A DNA stretch of 64,000 nucleotides from Cladophialophora immunda (GCF_000835495.1 NW_015622547.1:1798001-1862000); one strand, 5' to 3'; counted from the first letter of the stretch, positions 41,318 through 53,007 are shown. Translations and numbers: made by a program. The notes: generated from the letters alone by a model not told the origin.

Positions 41318-42752
41318 ACCCTACGACAAAGTCGCATCTCCCGCAGACCTTCAACTCATTTCTCTATTTCACCTCGCAGGACAGAGCATTTTACGCAAGT
41401 CTTCTATCGCCGCACTCTCTCAGCTCGAGCTGAGGTGATGCTGTAGCAGCCCTTCCAGCCCAATTCGTGTCTACCCCACCTTTTGCCCTGCCCTGTGCTG
41501 CCCCCGTGCTGTCGATCTTCGATCTGATTGCGCACCCTGCATGCGCTACTTGGCTTTGTGTTTTCGAAGAATTGGATCCGAGCTCTTAAGACGGGCCTCC
41601 CCCTTCAAGTCTGGCCTGACCGAGACTACCCACCGCGATCGCTGCAGCTCCAAGCATCACCATATTCCTCAGCTCGCATTGCAGAAAGGGACTCGGACGA
41701 TTCTCAGGCTGGATTGGCCAGGATCGTCCTCTTCGTCACCACCGTCCAACGTCGCAGAAAGGAGGCTGATCTGCCGTGTTCAGTCCTTTGCTCTAGTCAG
41801 CCACTCAGCCTGAAAGTCTGAAGTACGATCCTGTTCCCAAGCTTTTTCTCCCGCTGGAAAAGCGTTCGATTACTTGGTTCACCAATCTCCTTCTCTCGAG
41901 GCTCCACAACCCTATTCGGATGTCTGAGTACATTCGGTGCAGGATTATGCAGTCTAGCTTGGGCTGTCCAAGGATGCTCTATGCCTAATGAGGACCGCCC
42001 GTGCGTCCATTATTCCAAACAGTGGACAATCCTGCAGGGAAATCTCCAGGCTCGCCTTGCACCTCGTAGGCCAGACTGTGGTCTTCGCAGCGGCCTGATG
42101 AACTCGGACTGTGTCGCTTTCCTGACAACAAAAATGCCAGGGATCTCATCATGGGATTGCAAGGGTCGGCCCCCTTTGTCGGACCATGTTTGGGACTTGT
42201 CGTCTTGTCTTTCTCCACACACAGTCGCAGTTTTGGGTGGTGGTGAAGACTTCGGACGTCCGGTGGCCCTGTGTCGACGATTTTCAGCGCCCGATGATGC
42301 ATTGACCCGTGGGTTCTCGTGTTCAGCCTTTTGCAAGTGGTGGCCAGCTGATTTTCTGGGTTGGGATTTCATTTCCAAGGCCCTCCCTTCGTGATGCCAA
42401 TGCTTCACAAACATCATATAACAACAACAATACGGGCCACCGAGGCCAATAGAAGGTCTCTCTGGTCAAACACGAACGATGAGAGTTTCCCCCAGGCCCT
42501 GACTGACATACAGGAACAGCTCGACTTGGTTAAGCTGGCCCAATGGCACCGCTCTGGATTCTACGTGGACAGCGACGCGAAGCCCAGGACACTCGTACAT
42601 TGTCGATCTAGATGCCGCCGCTGACCGCATCAGGCAAACAGCTGAGCTGCAGCCAGCCTTTCAGCTGAGAACAGGTTTTCTGGTTGAAGTGTGAGCCCTT
42701 CCATCGCTCCATCGAGTTGCATCTCGATCTCGGCTGGCCGTGTTTTGTCCTG

Positions 42753-42760
42753 TATAAATA
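42753..42760 (+). promoter_or_regulatory. TATA box of the secreted Cys-rich protein gene
   Basis: TATAAATA, 117 bases before the ATG at 42877, followed by a pyrimidine-rich leader (CTTCCCCCTTTCCTC). This is the clearest core promoter in the window and suggests a strongly or inducibly expressed gene. Confidence 0.6.
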
Positions 42761-42876
42761 GTGCCACTATGCTTGTCCCCGTCTTCCCCCTTTCCTCAAA
42801 ATATCTCTCCATCTTCACGTCCCCAAGACCACCACCACTCTCAGTCACATTTTAAGGAATACTAATTTGAAGCAAC

Positions 42877-43827
42877 ATGCACGTCTTCTCCCTCTTGGCC
42901 GTCTCCAGCCTCCCTCTCGCAGCGTTGGCCGCCCCATATCAAGTCTCTCTGGCTGATTTCACCAATCTTGGTGACGGCAAAGTCACGCCAGCTTGGCTCC
43001 GGGAAAATGAACAACTTGTTGTTCCTCTCAGCCCGTTGGCTCGCACGGGTTTGGTCGACCCGCTGGTCGAAGAGGGGTTGATATCCCTAGGTGAGGCCGC
43101 CTGGGTCCAAGCTTGTCCAAGCTCAGTGCGACATTTGGGAAACTGCTAAGACCCTTTCATTGTAGCTGGGAACTACTTCTTCAACAAAATCTACGAGCAC
43201 GCCAACGACTCCGACATGTCTGCCGCCGCCAGCTGGCGTTGCATCAAGGAATGCGGCACCACCGTGGCTACATCGGTGCCCTGCCTTTTCGCAGCATTGG
43301 CGGGCGGCGGTAGGCCTGAAGATGCACTCAAGTGCGTTGGCAAGAAAACCGTTGGTCTTCCGGCCCTCCAGTTGTTGTTTACTGGGTAGCGGTCCAGAAA
43401 GCTGACTGCTCGCCACAGCTTTGCGGCTGCCGGGACTGCCTGCCCAAGCCGATCGACAATTGGCTTCAGCAAAAGGTCTGCAGCAGTGCCGTTGTGGAGG
43501 TGGCGGATAAGTTCTCTCCCTATGTCGATTTCTCCGCCCTGGCTGGTAGTTCGGTCTCTGTTTCGGCATTCCGGGTAAGGAGCAGCGAAATCCCCGCCGC
43601 GGAGGAACGCAATACTAACAAAAAATGTTCAGGGTGATCTCTACAAGTGGCAAGTGGAACAGCTAGCCGCGATCAACAAGGCTGGCGCTGCGGCGGGGAG
43701 CATCCAGCGCAGCGATGGCGACGGCAACGTCCATGCCCAGTGCGTGGTGGGCTCCTCTTGCGGTGGCTGTGGCTGCTGTGTCGGCGTATGCGTCATGGAT
43801 GATGACTGCGTCGGTGTCTGTGCCTGA
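42877..43827 (+). CDS. Small secreted cysteine-rich protein
   Basis: Four exons, 42877-43090, 43166-43354, 43402-43574 and 43633-43827, give 256 residues. A clear signal peptide (MHVFSLLAVSSLPLAALA, cleavage near Ala-Ala/Pro) opens it. The mature part carries Cys in WRCIKECG, VPC, LKC, ADCSPQLCGCRDCLPK and VCSS. After a hydrophilic stretch it ends in a Cys-rich tail, CGGCGCCVGVC plus C-x-D-D-D-C and a final C. No known enzyme domain was recognised. Introns are 47-75 bp; the second (47 bp, GTCTTC donor) is the least certain but restores the Cys-rich frame. Extracellular location is likely; structural, adhesive or effector-like roles are all possible. Confidence 0.78.
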
Positions 43828-44610
43828 GGCACTCTCCGGCCAAGTTTTCGAGCACGTGAAGCACCATGACAGGCGCTCGGCTTGGGGTTATCTGTGCGAG
43901 ACTGTGGGGGGCCTTTCGATTGCGGTAAGGGTTGACGTGGACAGAATGTTTGATAGCACATGCCCGCACAACCGGTAACAGATCAACATAGGGTTGGAGG
44001 CACTTGGTGAGTATTATATTGATGGAAAGGCCAGCAGTCTCGGGTGTTCGACACATTCATTCTCAGCTTCTCTACGCAGTAATAGTAATAACAAGAGCGA
44101 CGAGAGTGCTCCATTTTCCGCGAATCGGCTGCCCTCCACTCCGCTCCCTTGCGCGTGCTAAGAGACACCAAGGAGGAACCGTGAACTAACTGATTCGGTG
44201 TCTAAATACGGCGTATTATGAACCACATACGTAGAACACAGTAGGCTTTGGGGTGCTCCCGAGATGTTCGACGTGGTTGTGTTGAAGTAGCTTACTAGAT
44301 TCAATACGAGCATCAACATGCATAAGGTAGCCATAACATTTCTTTTGATCTCCTAAACACCCACATGGAAATGTGTGATATGTGTATCTCAAAATAGAAC
44401 GTCGACTATTTCACACGTTTTCGCCGAATACCCAAAGTTGCAGAGTAGTGTTGTAAGTCACACCACCGCCCCAGCATACAACATGAGGGCGCAGTGCAGA
44501 CTGTATGGGGTGACACCTGTACCTCGCAAGCCAGTACGGAGCATCGTTACGACACCCCTCTCAGCCGCACCACCTCCACACCTTCTCATCAACGTCTCTG
44601 ATATCTCTCT
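43828..44610. other. Intergenic spacer between convergent genes
   Basis: 783 bases downstream of both the secreted protein gene (plus) and the GFA gene (minus). A+T-rich in its middle. No gene, repeat or RNA recognised. Confidence 0.5.
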
Positions 44611-45623
44611 TTACTCCTTGATTTTCTTCTTCTGGAATAATCCTGTTGTATGCGCAGGCGGATAGCGTGTCAGCCTTGTCCCGCAACCGGGGTTTCTAAG
44701 CGTATGCGTGCTCACACGACGCGAGAGTAGCGGGCAGGGAGAACAGAAACTTACCGGGAACCTCGGGCATCCACGGGTCCCGCCTGCTGGTGAAGAACTC
44801 GCCCTTGGGCGGCAGGTCCGTCGGGTGGTCGAGCGTGCCGTAGAAGATGTAGACGAAGTCTCCCGCGTTCGCCTGGTGTTTCTCCGTTAACACTAATCCA
44901 GTAACTACTTGTGACGGCTTGCAGCTGGGAAGCGGAATGGCCCCGAGGGAGACACATTCCATCACAAAAAGGGGGAGTACGAGAATAGTCAGGGGAAGGA
45001 AAGGAACAGTGGATTACGGGGTTTTTAGTCAGATAGGTTAGTATTTCACTCACCCCATACTCCAACAGCCCACTGCCACACTCCTTGCAAAACTCCCGGT
45101 GCAAGATAGTCCCCGTGCCGTTATCGGCCTCGTGGACCTTGACCGCGTCCTGGCCCTGGGTGACCTTGAAGCTGGACTTTGGGATCTTGCTGGTGATCCC
45201 AAAGTTGCCGCCGGTGAACTTTTTGCAGTTGCCGCAGTGGCAGATGGACGTGCGGGCCTCCTTGTCCGGGTCGTCCAGCGTGATCTCGTAGCGGATCTTG
45301 CCGCAGTAGCAGCCCCCGGGGATGGTGCGGGTCATTTTGTTGTTGCCGTCGTCGGCTGTTCTTGGGCGAGGTTGTTGTTGGCGAATAGTCTCCGGGTGCA
45401 CGTCTAGGCCCTCGAGCGGGCGGCGCGCGGAGGTCGAAAAGGTCCTGAGGGTTCGCGGGGTGGAGAACGAAAAGCTTCGGGAAGTACACTTCACCTGGGT
45501 CGAGAAAACCCTTGCCCGTCGCAGAGCTGGCGATGGAGCTGAAGAAGATGCAATTGTGGAGTGGACTTTGGTGATGTCAATGCTCAGTTTAGAACGTGGT
45601 AGGCGTAGTGGCAGACTGTGCAT
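44611..45623 (-). CDS. GFA/CENP-V domain protein with possible mitochondrial presequence
   Basis: Three exons, 45623-45054, 44872-44755 and 44642-44611, give 239 residues from the ATG at 45623. The GFA domain begins at MTRTIPGGCYCGKIRYEI (ATG 45335; 143 residues if that start is used). Zinc Cys are all present: CYCG, CHCGNC and CKEC. The domain ends FVYIFYGTLDHP, PKGEFFTSRRDPWMPEVPG and a ten-residue last exon (LFQKKKIKE). The 96 residues before it are rich in Arg, Ser and Leu (MHSLPLRLPRSKL, TFSTSARRPLEG) and look like a mitochondrial presequence. Both starts could be used. Substrate unknown; it is not close to the GFA protein at 2161. Confidence 0.85.
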
Positions 45624-46081
45624 TGCCCTGCGATGAAGTCTAGTTTTTTCACACGAGTACCCTTCAACAAGAAACGGACTACACAAGCAATAACATCGTC
45701 AATGCGGAAGAAGCGAGTAGCAAAAGTGTCTGTTGGCTGTCACTTTTATTGATATACGACGTCGACATCACGCGAACGTCATTTCGTCCCTCACTCGTCA
45801 TATTTCCCGATTTGGACGGGCATTCTGACTGCTCATTGGACGCGGGAGCACTGCCCGTCCTGGAACTTCATTGGACAGTGTTGCACGTCCACCAGAAAAA
45901 ACCAGGTGTATTTTGCATTTATCACCAGGGGGGTATCTATCTGATGCCTACATGTGCTCCGTGAAGTGACGTGCCTCAATCAATACTTGCACAGCCAGTG
46001 CCGACAAATCCCGCTCATGTATGGCCGAAGGTCTTCCTCTAGCCAGGCTAGCTTCAGTGAAGTGCAGTTCGACTTATGCAA
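45624..46081. other. Intergenic spacer
   Basis: 458 bases between the GFA gene start and the alanyl-tRNA synthetase stop, both on minus. No gene recognised; must hold the GFA promoter. Confidence 0.45.
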
Positions 46082-49000
46082 TCATAGCTTGAACTTCTCC
46101 AAATAATCCGTCGCAGCCTTCAACGCCTCGTCGATCTTGGACTGTTCCGTCCCTGTGCCTATGGCAACTGGCTCCTTTCCACCAGCCTTGCCGCCAACCA
46201 GTTTCGACACTGTTGACGACCACTCCGGAGATTTCATGCCAGCCTTTGTGCCGTTCTGTGGGATGCTGTCAGCTGATGCTCCTGCATTTGTGGCGGGACG
46301 CAAAAAACTTACCTGACCAACAAAACATCCATGGTAGACCTTGCCTTCAGGATCCTTCTCATCCGCTACGATAATGTACACGCTCTTGTCCTTCATCTTG
46401 GTCTGGACATGCTTGACCACATCTGGCACGATTTTGGGATTTCCCCCGATCGGTAGCCTCAGAACCGCCCCTTGGGCACTGGGATTCTTCTCGAAGTATT
46501 CCGTTATGGTGTCGATGGCCTTCTTGGTCTCCTCTTTCTGCACTTTTTTCTGCTGGTCGAGAATCTCTTTGCTGATTTTGGCGAAGCGATCTCGGAATTG
46601 CGACTTTCTCACAGCCGATATTGACAAGTTGTTGAGTTCAAGCTGGATGGCCTTTGCTTCTTGCTCCTTCGGCGACCCGAATGGCATCTTCTCAAGCTTT
46701 TCGAGTTTCGCAGAGAAATCTTCTGCCACGCGTTGAACTTCATGGGCGTCCTCGCCGGTGACGGCAATGATTCTCCTGATGCCTTTCGCAATGCCGCTTT
46801 CTTCGAGTATGATGAGGTCCTTGATATCGCCCGTACTTCTGACGTGGGTGCCACCGCAGAATTCGATGCTGACTGTTTTCCATCTCTCATCCTTGACATT
46901 CTTCAGGATATCATCGACTTCAACTCCTACCGACACGACCCGAACCGGATCGGGGTAAGTCTCGCCAAACACGGCTCTGACACCTGCAATCTCCCGGGCA
47001 ATGGACAAAGGCACATTCTTGGCATAAACAGGGCAATTCTGCCGGATGTACTCTGTCGATATGTCCTCGATCCTCTGGAGATCAGCATCTGAAACACCTG
47101 ATTTGTGACTGAAATCGAATCTCAGCTTTTCCTGCGCCACCAACGAGCCCTTCTGTTCGACACCATCACCCAGGACCTCCCTCAGCGCAAAATTGAGAAT
47201 GTGTGTGCCAGTATGGTTGTTCCGTATGGGCCATCTTCTCAATTCGTCGTACTCGGAGATTGCCTTGTCCCCTACCGAGAAGTGACCGTACTTCATGTAA
47301 CCTGTATGTAGCACATAGCCGGCGTAAAGTTGAACATTCTCCACTTCGAGTTCGGCTTGTCCATCAATGACAATCCGCCCAGTGTCGAACTCCTGACCAC
47401 CCTGTTCTGCGTAGAAGCAGGTTCGATCGAGAATGACACCGACCTGATCATCCTCGGGAATGCTTTTGGTGTCGGAATGGAACTTCTTCGCGTGATATAT
47501 CGCCTGGATTGTGCTGGTGATATTTTCCCTTCCGTATTTGGAGCTGTCATCTGTTTTTGTCACACCGGGCATTTTCTCAAGTTGGCCTAAATCATGCACA
47601 TCCAGCTTGAGGACATCGTTGGCGGCTTTCTTCTGGCCCTTGCTGGCTTCTTTTGCGGCCAATCTCGCAGCCTCAAACTCATTGTCGTCGATAGAAAGGT
47701 TTCGTTCTTCAGCCATGAGCCGGGTAAGATCCACCGGGAAGCCAAAAGTGTCGTATAGTCGCCAGACATCAGCGCCGTGCAGCTTCTTTAGCCCCTGGAC
47801 TTGGCTCTTCTGGGCGTATACCTCAAACTGCCGCTCCCCGCGATCCAATGTCTTCGCGAAAGAGAGTTCTTCCTCGTTGAGAATTTCCTTGACCTCCTCT
47901 GCTTTCGCAACGATCTCCTTGAACATCCCGCCCATCTGTTCCACCAGGGTCGGCACAATCTTGGAGAAGAAGTCGCCGATTTCGACGTTGAAGTATTTCC
48001 GGGCATATCGTGCACCACGTCTCAGCACTCGTCGAACGACGTAGCCTCTTCCTTCGTTGTTGGGGATACCGCCGTCGCTGATTGCAAACGTCAACGTCCG
48101 TACATGGTCTGCCACAACCCTGTACGCAGTGTCGATACCGTCAACGTCCTCTTCGCCGAAATTTCCCGTATAGGGTCTGGCGCCTGTAACTTCCTGAATT
48201 CGCGAGAATATGGGAGTGAAGACATCGGTATCGTAGTTGGACATCTTGTCCTGCAGGACGCTGACCAGTCGTTCAAATCCCATACCTGTATCGACGTGCT
48301 TATTCGGTAGCGGTCGTAAGCTCTTATCCGGTTCTCGGTTGTATTGAATAAACACATTGTTCCATATTTCCAACACGTTGGGGTCGTCCTGGTTGACGAG
48401 ACTGGCTGCATTGCGACCGCCGATGCGATCGTAGTGGATTTCTGAACAAGGGCCGCACGGTCCCTGATCACCCATTTCCCAGAAGTTGTCCTTCATATTA
48501 CCAGGTAATATGTGGTCCTCTGGTACCCCGACGCTCTTCCAGATCTCCTTTGCCTCCAGATCCGGCTCCAGACCGCCGGCTTCGTTTCCTTCAAAGTAGG
48601 TGACATACAACCTATCCGGTTCCAGCCCGAATACTTGTGTCAACAACTCCCAGGAAAATATGATGGCCTCCTTCTTGAAGTAGTCGCCAAACGACCAGTT
48701 GCCCAACATCTCAAAAAAGGTATGGTGATAACTGTCCTTGCCGACGTCGTCGAGGTCATTGTGTTTTCCGCCGGCACGTATGCATTTCTGCGAGTTGACC
48801 ACCCGTTTGTACTGGCCTTCTTTGCTCGAGGGGTCGACGGTACCGAGGAAGATAGGTTTGAACTGGTTCATGCCTGCATTTGTGAAGAGGAGGGTCGGAT
48901 CCGAGAGAGGAACGACGGGCGAGGATTTGACTGGGTTGCAAAGTCAGTCATGAACAGTCCCAAAGGCAGAAGGTCAGGCTGGACTCACCGAATGTATGTC

Positions 49001-49391
49001 CTCGATCCTCAAAGTACTTGAGAAAGGTGTCTCGAACTTTGGGAGCGGACCACTCGTGAGTGGTGGTGGGCGCGGAAGACGCCATTGTCGAGGTCGTGTG
49101 CCGCCGCACGATGGACGGCCGTAAAGCAGTCGAAACGCACCAGATGGAAGAACTCTGGCTCAGGGATCGCCTTGCTGATAGATCGTCCCTTGTAGAACCA
49201 CGTCGCTGCCGGCTGGCAACGTGTCGTGAGGGACCGGTGGAAAATTTCTTGGTGAGCAGAGGATTGGAGTCGTGAGTCAAGCGGGCAATTTTTGAGGATC
49301 GAGGGGTGCAGTTCGCAGTGGTGCCGGTGATGGTGGCTCCTCGGTGGCAGCCCGCAGCGGCAGCTCTCCAAATCGCGCTTGGGCTCCGCAT
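46082..49391 (-). CDS. ALA1: Alanyl-tRNA synthetase, probably dual cytosolic and mitochondrial
   Basis: Exons 49391 (or 49085)-48989, 48930-46313 and 46255-46082. From the ATG at 49085 it has 962 residues; from the in-frame ATG at 49391 it gains 102 Arg/Ser-rich residues ([16 protein letters not shown]) resembling a mitochondrial presequence. Class II core: [33 protein letters not shown] and DTGMGFERL. Editing domain zinc ligands are [12 protein letters not shown] and [13 protein letters not shown]. The C-terminal domain ends VGGKAGGKE. The last intron, 57 bp, is a multiple of three, and retention would insert 19 residues in CFVGQ/NGTKAG. It charges tRNA-Ala and clears Ser/Gly mischarging. 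In yeast one gene serves both compartments through two starts; the same is inferred here. Confidence 0.95.
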
Positions 49392-49767
49392 TCAACTCAC
49401 TGATCACACCTCCTTGGTTCTCGCACCTTCCAGCCGCCGACTATCCCTCTTTGTCGCTACCGCTGAGACTCTTTCTGCTCGAAAGGATCTTTCCGCAAGC
49501 CTGTGTTTCTCTTCACCCTTCAGACAATGTCAAATTACGACCCAGACCGCGAAGCGAGCTGTGTCCGCCGCGCCAGAGAGAAATGAGCAAGGAGTGAAGG
49601 AAAGGGAAAATACAAAGAGAAAGGCCAATCTTCGGAGAAAAGGTCACCACCATCCCGCCTGCGGTGCTCGACTCTAGACCAACCCCATACACTAAGTCAG
49701 CCTCACATCGAATCACTCGTATTACGACGCACCTCCCACCGACCACCAGCGAACCCTCACACGACCA
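49392..49767. promoter_or_regulatory. Bidirectional promoter, alanyl-tRNA synthetase / proline-rich protein
   Basis: 376 bases between divergent starts, with mixed pyrimidine tracts. No TATA box, as is usual for housekeeping genes. Confidence 0.4.
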
Positions 49768-50682
49768 ATGGCTCACTATGCTCCCGTAACAGCAGAATGG
49801 CACCCTTCGCTTGCGAATCAACATCGCAGCAACCTCCTTGGCCATGGCAAGCGAAGGGCCGAAGACGAACTGGAGTCTCAATCCAACATCTCGTCGCATT
49901 TCAAGAAACTCCGCCTGAATCAAGCCAACAGCCATAGTAATTCAATATCGCACCAATATTCACAATCTCCAGCATTTACACCTTCAGTCGCGCCTTCGTC
50001 GCCATCTCAAGCCCAACAGATCCGGCTTAGTCCGCCAACGAGTCCTTCGACAGTCTCGTTCCGTCCGCACATCGCCAACACCGATGCTCGACCCGCTCTA
50101 CCTCTTCCTCCGTCCAGTCAATATGACAATGGACCGCCTCCTCCACCCCATCCTACACCCGTACCTCAGGTGCCCATAAAGCCTCCAACCCTCCTGGATA
50201 CGGACTTCATGACCGTCGACGACACCCCTCACCGGATAATAATCCACGACCTAGAGTCAGAAATCGCTCAAATCGAAGCCGAGGAAGCCGCCCACAACGC
50301 CACGATATTCCTCCCGGATATAGACAAAAAGGTGTCTAGTGTGCCGCAGAAGCTGCTCCAGTTGCGGAACCTCGATCGGCAGGCTCAACCTGCGGGGCTA
50401 CCACCTGAGAATCTCAATACGGCATTGGTATTATACAGAGATCCAAGTAGCATATCCGTGCCGGAGGAGGAAGATGTGGTCAGAAAGACCATTATTGAGG
50501 CAAGACGCAGGGCGCGGGAGAAGACGGCAGAGGAACAGAGAGAAAGGGAAAGGAGAGAAGCGGAAGCTAGGGCTCTACAACATGACCAAAGGAGCACAGA
50601 ATGGGACGATGCAATGACAGACAATTCTCTCCATGGGGAGGCAGTGGTGGATGACGATCTAGATGCAATGGAAATAGAATAG
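49768..50682 (+). CDS. Hypothetical protein, proline-rich with charged coiled coil
   Basis: Intronless, 304 residues. Residues 1-110 are polar and Ser/Gln-rich with a basic GKRRAEDELE and FKKLRLN that may be a nuclear signal. A Pro-rich tract (PPPPPHPTP) lies near 125-135. The centre, HRIIIHDLESEIAQIEAEE and TIFLPDIDKKVSSVPQKLL, looks conserved in character. Residues about 225-270 form a long Arg/Glu-rich helix (EARRRAREKTAEEQRERER) likely to be a coiled coil, and the end is acidic (DDDLDAMEIE). No enzyme domain. Nuclear location is a guess. Confidence 0.75.
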   Translation: MAHYAPVTAEWHPSLANQHRSNLLGHGKRRAEDELESQSNISSHFKKLRLNQANSHSNSISHQYSQSPAFTPSVAPSSPSQAQQIRLSPPTSPSTVSFRPHIANTDARPALPLPPSSQYDNGPPPPPHPTPVPQVPIKPPTLLDTDFMTVDDTPHRIIIHDLESEIAQIEAEEAAHNATIFLPDIDKKVSSVPQKLLQLRNLDRQAQPAGLPPENLNTALVLYRDPSSISVPEEEDVVRKTIIEARRRAREKTAEEQRERERREAEARALQHDQRSTEWDDAMTDNSLHGEAVVDDDLDAMEIE

Positions 50683-51157
50683 AGGTTGGGAGGGAAGAGT
50701 CAAGTCCCTCTGATAATTGTTCGAGCTCAAGTCTTATGGAGCGCAATCTGTATTGCATTTGGTGTCTTGTAGCAAGACGATACATTGTCCGACTCCATAG
50801 ATGCGTCATGCGCTTTTTGGATGTGGCCATGTAGCTATGCATCATAGCATGATACAAACTGATCTTCATGTCCCTTATGGAGTGCGGTTCGATTTTGTAA
50901 GCTCTGCAAGCCGTGCGACCTCGTTGGGGTTTGATTTCCCATGGCGCGATCATGCGTGTGCGGAACTCTGTAAGTTGTGGTTGATAATCTCATACACAAT
51001 GTTGAAAGCGATGTTCTATTGGCCTCCCGTCATCCCAGAGGCAGAAGGTGGTAATGCACAAGACGATACCCCAATCTAAATCGATTGCCAGCTTGGAGAA
51101 TGTGGTCGAAAGCGGTGTCGAGCCACCTAATCTGGTGCAAGTCACGGTTCCCGCACC
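50683..51157. other. Intergenic spacer between convergent genes
   Basis: 475 bases holding the 3' regions of the Pro-rich protein gene and of the RCR-like gene. Nothing else recognised. Confidence 0.5.
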
Positions 51158-51944
51158 TCAAGGTGCGACTCTTGCCGGCTCTGGCTGAGTTGGTTCCGCC
51201 ACGACGTTGGCAGGAGCCGCAGGAGGTCCGTTCGGGGGAGGTCCGCTCGGAGGGTCGAAGCGTTGATCCGGATTGACTTTGTTCGGTCCATTTTCTTGCG
51301 GAGGAGTGTATGCTGGGACGTACTCTGGTTCGTGATACGCAGGTGGAGGCGGCCCGTACATTCCACCCATCTGATATGCCTGTCCAGACCCGGGAGCATA
51401 CGAATAGCTACCATAAGGGCCTACTCGTTCTTGCTGTGCCCGGTAGAACGCGAATTGATTCGCATACTGCGGGTGTTGTTGCAGAAAGGCAACCTTTTGG
51501 CGGCGCGAGACGAGCCACTATATTTGATTCACGTTAGTCCATTGTCCAGGCCTTCGAAATTATCTCCTGAGTTGCTGTAGACACAAGATAAGCCAAGTGA
51601 GGAACGCCGTACGTACCCGATGGTAAGCCAGAGGCGGCAAGCCCTTCTGCATCCTTCGTCTGGCATGCATGTGTCCTGCTAGAAAGTAGAAGGAGAAGGC
51701 CAGGACGATAGCTGCGACCACAGCCCATTTGATGGCATCGGCGGTCTGTTTTCGAACAAAATCAGTTCTAGATCCAGACATTTCAGGCTTGCCTTGGAGA
51801 GGTCGAGGTTCGATCCCGACGCAATCCAAAAGGGGTCGCTCAACGAGTTGAACCTACAGGAGAGTACCACCAATAGCCATTGTCAGAGTCGTCGCCCGTA
51901 TCGTTGTCACTGATTTGTCGCCCAAGTATCCTCGATACCCCCAT
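51158..51944 (-). CDS. Single-pass membrane protein, RCR (resistance to Congo red)-like
   Basis: Three exons, 51944-51858, 51745-51617 and 51517-51158, give 191 residues. A short luminal N-terminus with acidic and aromatic residues (NDTGDDSDNGYWWYSP) leads into one membrane helix (WAVVAAIVLAFSFYFLAG) and a basic stop (HARRRMQKG). LPPLAYHRWLV then precedes a Pro/Tyr-rich cytosolic tail with PPPPAYHEPEY, a PPxY-type motif that recruits Rsp5-like ubiquitin ligases. Yeast Rcr1/Rcr2 have this plan and steer plasma-membrane proteins, affecting chitin deposition. The assignment rests on layout and motif, not on overall similarity. Exon 1 was found from the WWYSP segment and the intron phase. Confidence 0.72.
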
Positions 51945-53007
51945 TGTGCTGGTTGTCTTCGCTGAACCGAGTCTCCTTTTTCTTGTCGCTGCAACTCAAC
52001 CTGCTGTTGGTTTTTCTTCTTCACTGCAGTTCTTGCACCATGTAGTCCCGTGGTCGACACTTCGTCGTAAGGGAACCGGATGTACTTTATGAGAAGCAGA
52101 GAGCGTAAAGAAAGAGAGAAGATAGATTGACTGAGACGGTGGGAAAGGAGAGTATGGTTTGAGGGAATTCTGGAAGGAGGCGGTCTCAGAGCAGGCAAGT
52201 TCGAGGGGTTTGTACCACGGGCTTCTGTTCGACGTGAAGTGTTGACTGAAAGGAATGGGTGTCTGGAGGGTGTCACGGTCAAAGTGTCCCTGGAGGCAGA
52301 CTGTGACCTCGAATTAAAACTATTGAGATTCGATAGCTTCTCGAAAGAAAGAACGGAGTGAAGAGAGTGTATCGAGTAATTGAAGTTCAAGAACGATTGG
52401 GAATCTGATGCCGTGGTGTCGAAACGTTACAACACATCATGGCATTTTCAAGTTCCTGAAACATTGCATGCCAACAAAGACACCCGATTTCCCTGAAACT
52501 GGGGGGTCCATGTCCACAATGGGAGGCGCAGCAGTCCACTATCGATAGGCACGAGCGGGTCAACTGGCAACAGTCGCGCGTTTGAACTCGACGATCTTCA
52601 TCAGGGTGTCCCTGATGAAACAAGGACAAAAAGGAGCGAATCCATCCAGATCTCCAAACCGTCCACGGATGCCACTATTAATTGAAGCTTCGCAGCCAAT
52701 CGATGCGCCTGATGGCTCCGCTCTCTCCTTTCCCCCTTCCAGCCTCATGCATATGTGGCGTTTTTGCCCCTTCATTGTCATCCGAGTAGATATTCGTCAC
52801 CTTGTTTCAAGAGGAGGGAGGGAATCTCAGCTGCAACATGGTTGTTCATTGTGGTGACGAAGATTCACACAAAATTCAGGCTTCCAGGCAGAAACGCCTT
52901 CGCTATGCTGAAAATGCCTATCTCGGAATGCAGGGCTCAGTGAACTATTCAATAAGATGTAAGGCGCTTTTACTTCCGGTTTCCCACGAGACACAATATC
53001 CAATGTT
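51945..53007. other. Intergenic spacer
   Basis: 1.06 kb. The 400 bases before the RCR-like start are purine-rich on plus (pyrimidine-rich on its coding strand), consistent with a long 5' leader. The remainder is A+T-rich and carries the downstream region of HRD1. No gene recognised. Confidence 0.5.

Larger units (their letters stand above)
40843..42876. other. Large intergenic spacer with palindrome and CT-rich leader-like stretch
   Basis: 2.0 kb without a supported protein gene. At 41298-41317 there is a perfect palindrome with two CACGTG boxes. From about 41345 the plus strand turns CT-rich, like a fungal 5' leader, and short open frames follow (41541-41813, 42361-42624) that match no family. 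The last 130 bases hold the promoter of the secreted protein gene. A non-coding transcript or an unrecognised multi-exon gene cannot be excluded. Confidence 0.5.

Noticed and set aside
42361..42624. 87-codon plus-strand frame before the secreted protein gene
   Set aside because: No recognisable domain and no sign of signal peptide or linked exons; kept only as part of the unexplained spacer.
51790..51830. tRNA-like B box (GGTTCGATCCC)
   Set aside because: The T-stem does not pair well, there is no A box or acceptor stem, and the site lies inside an intron of the RCR-like gene.
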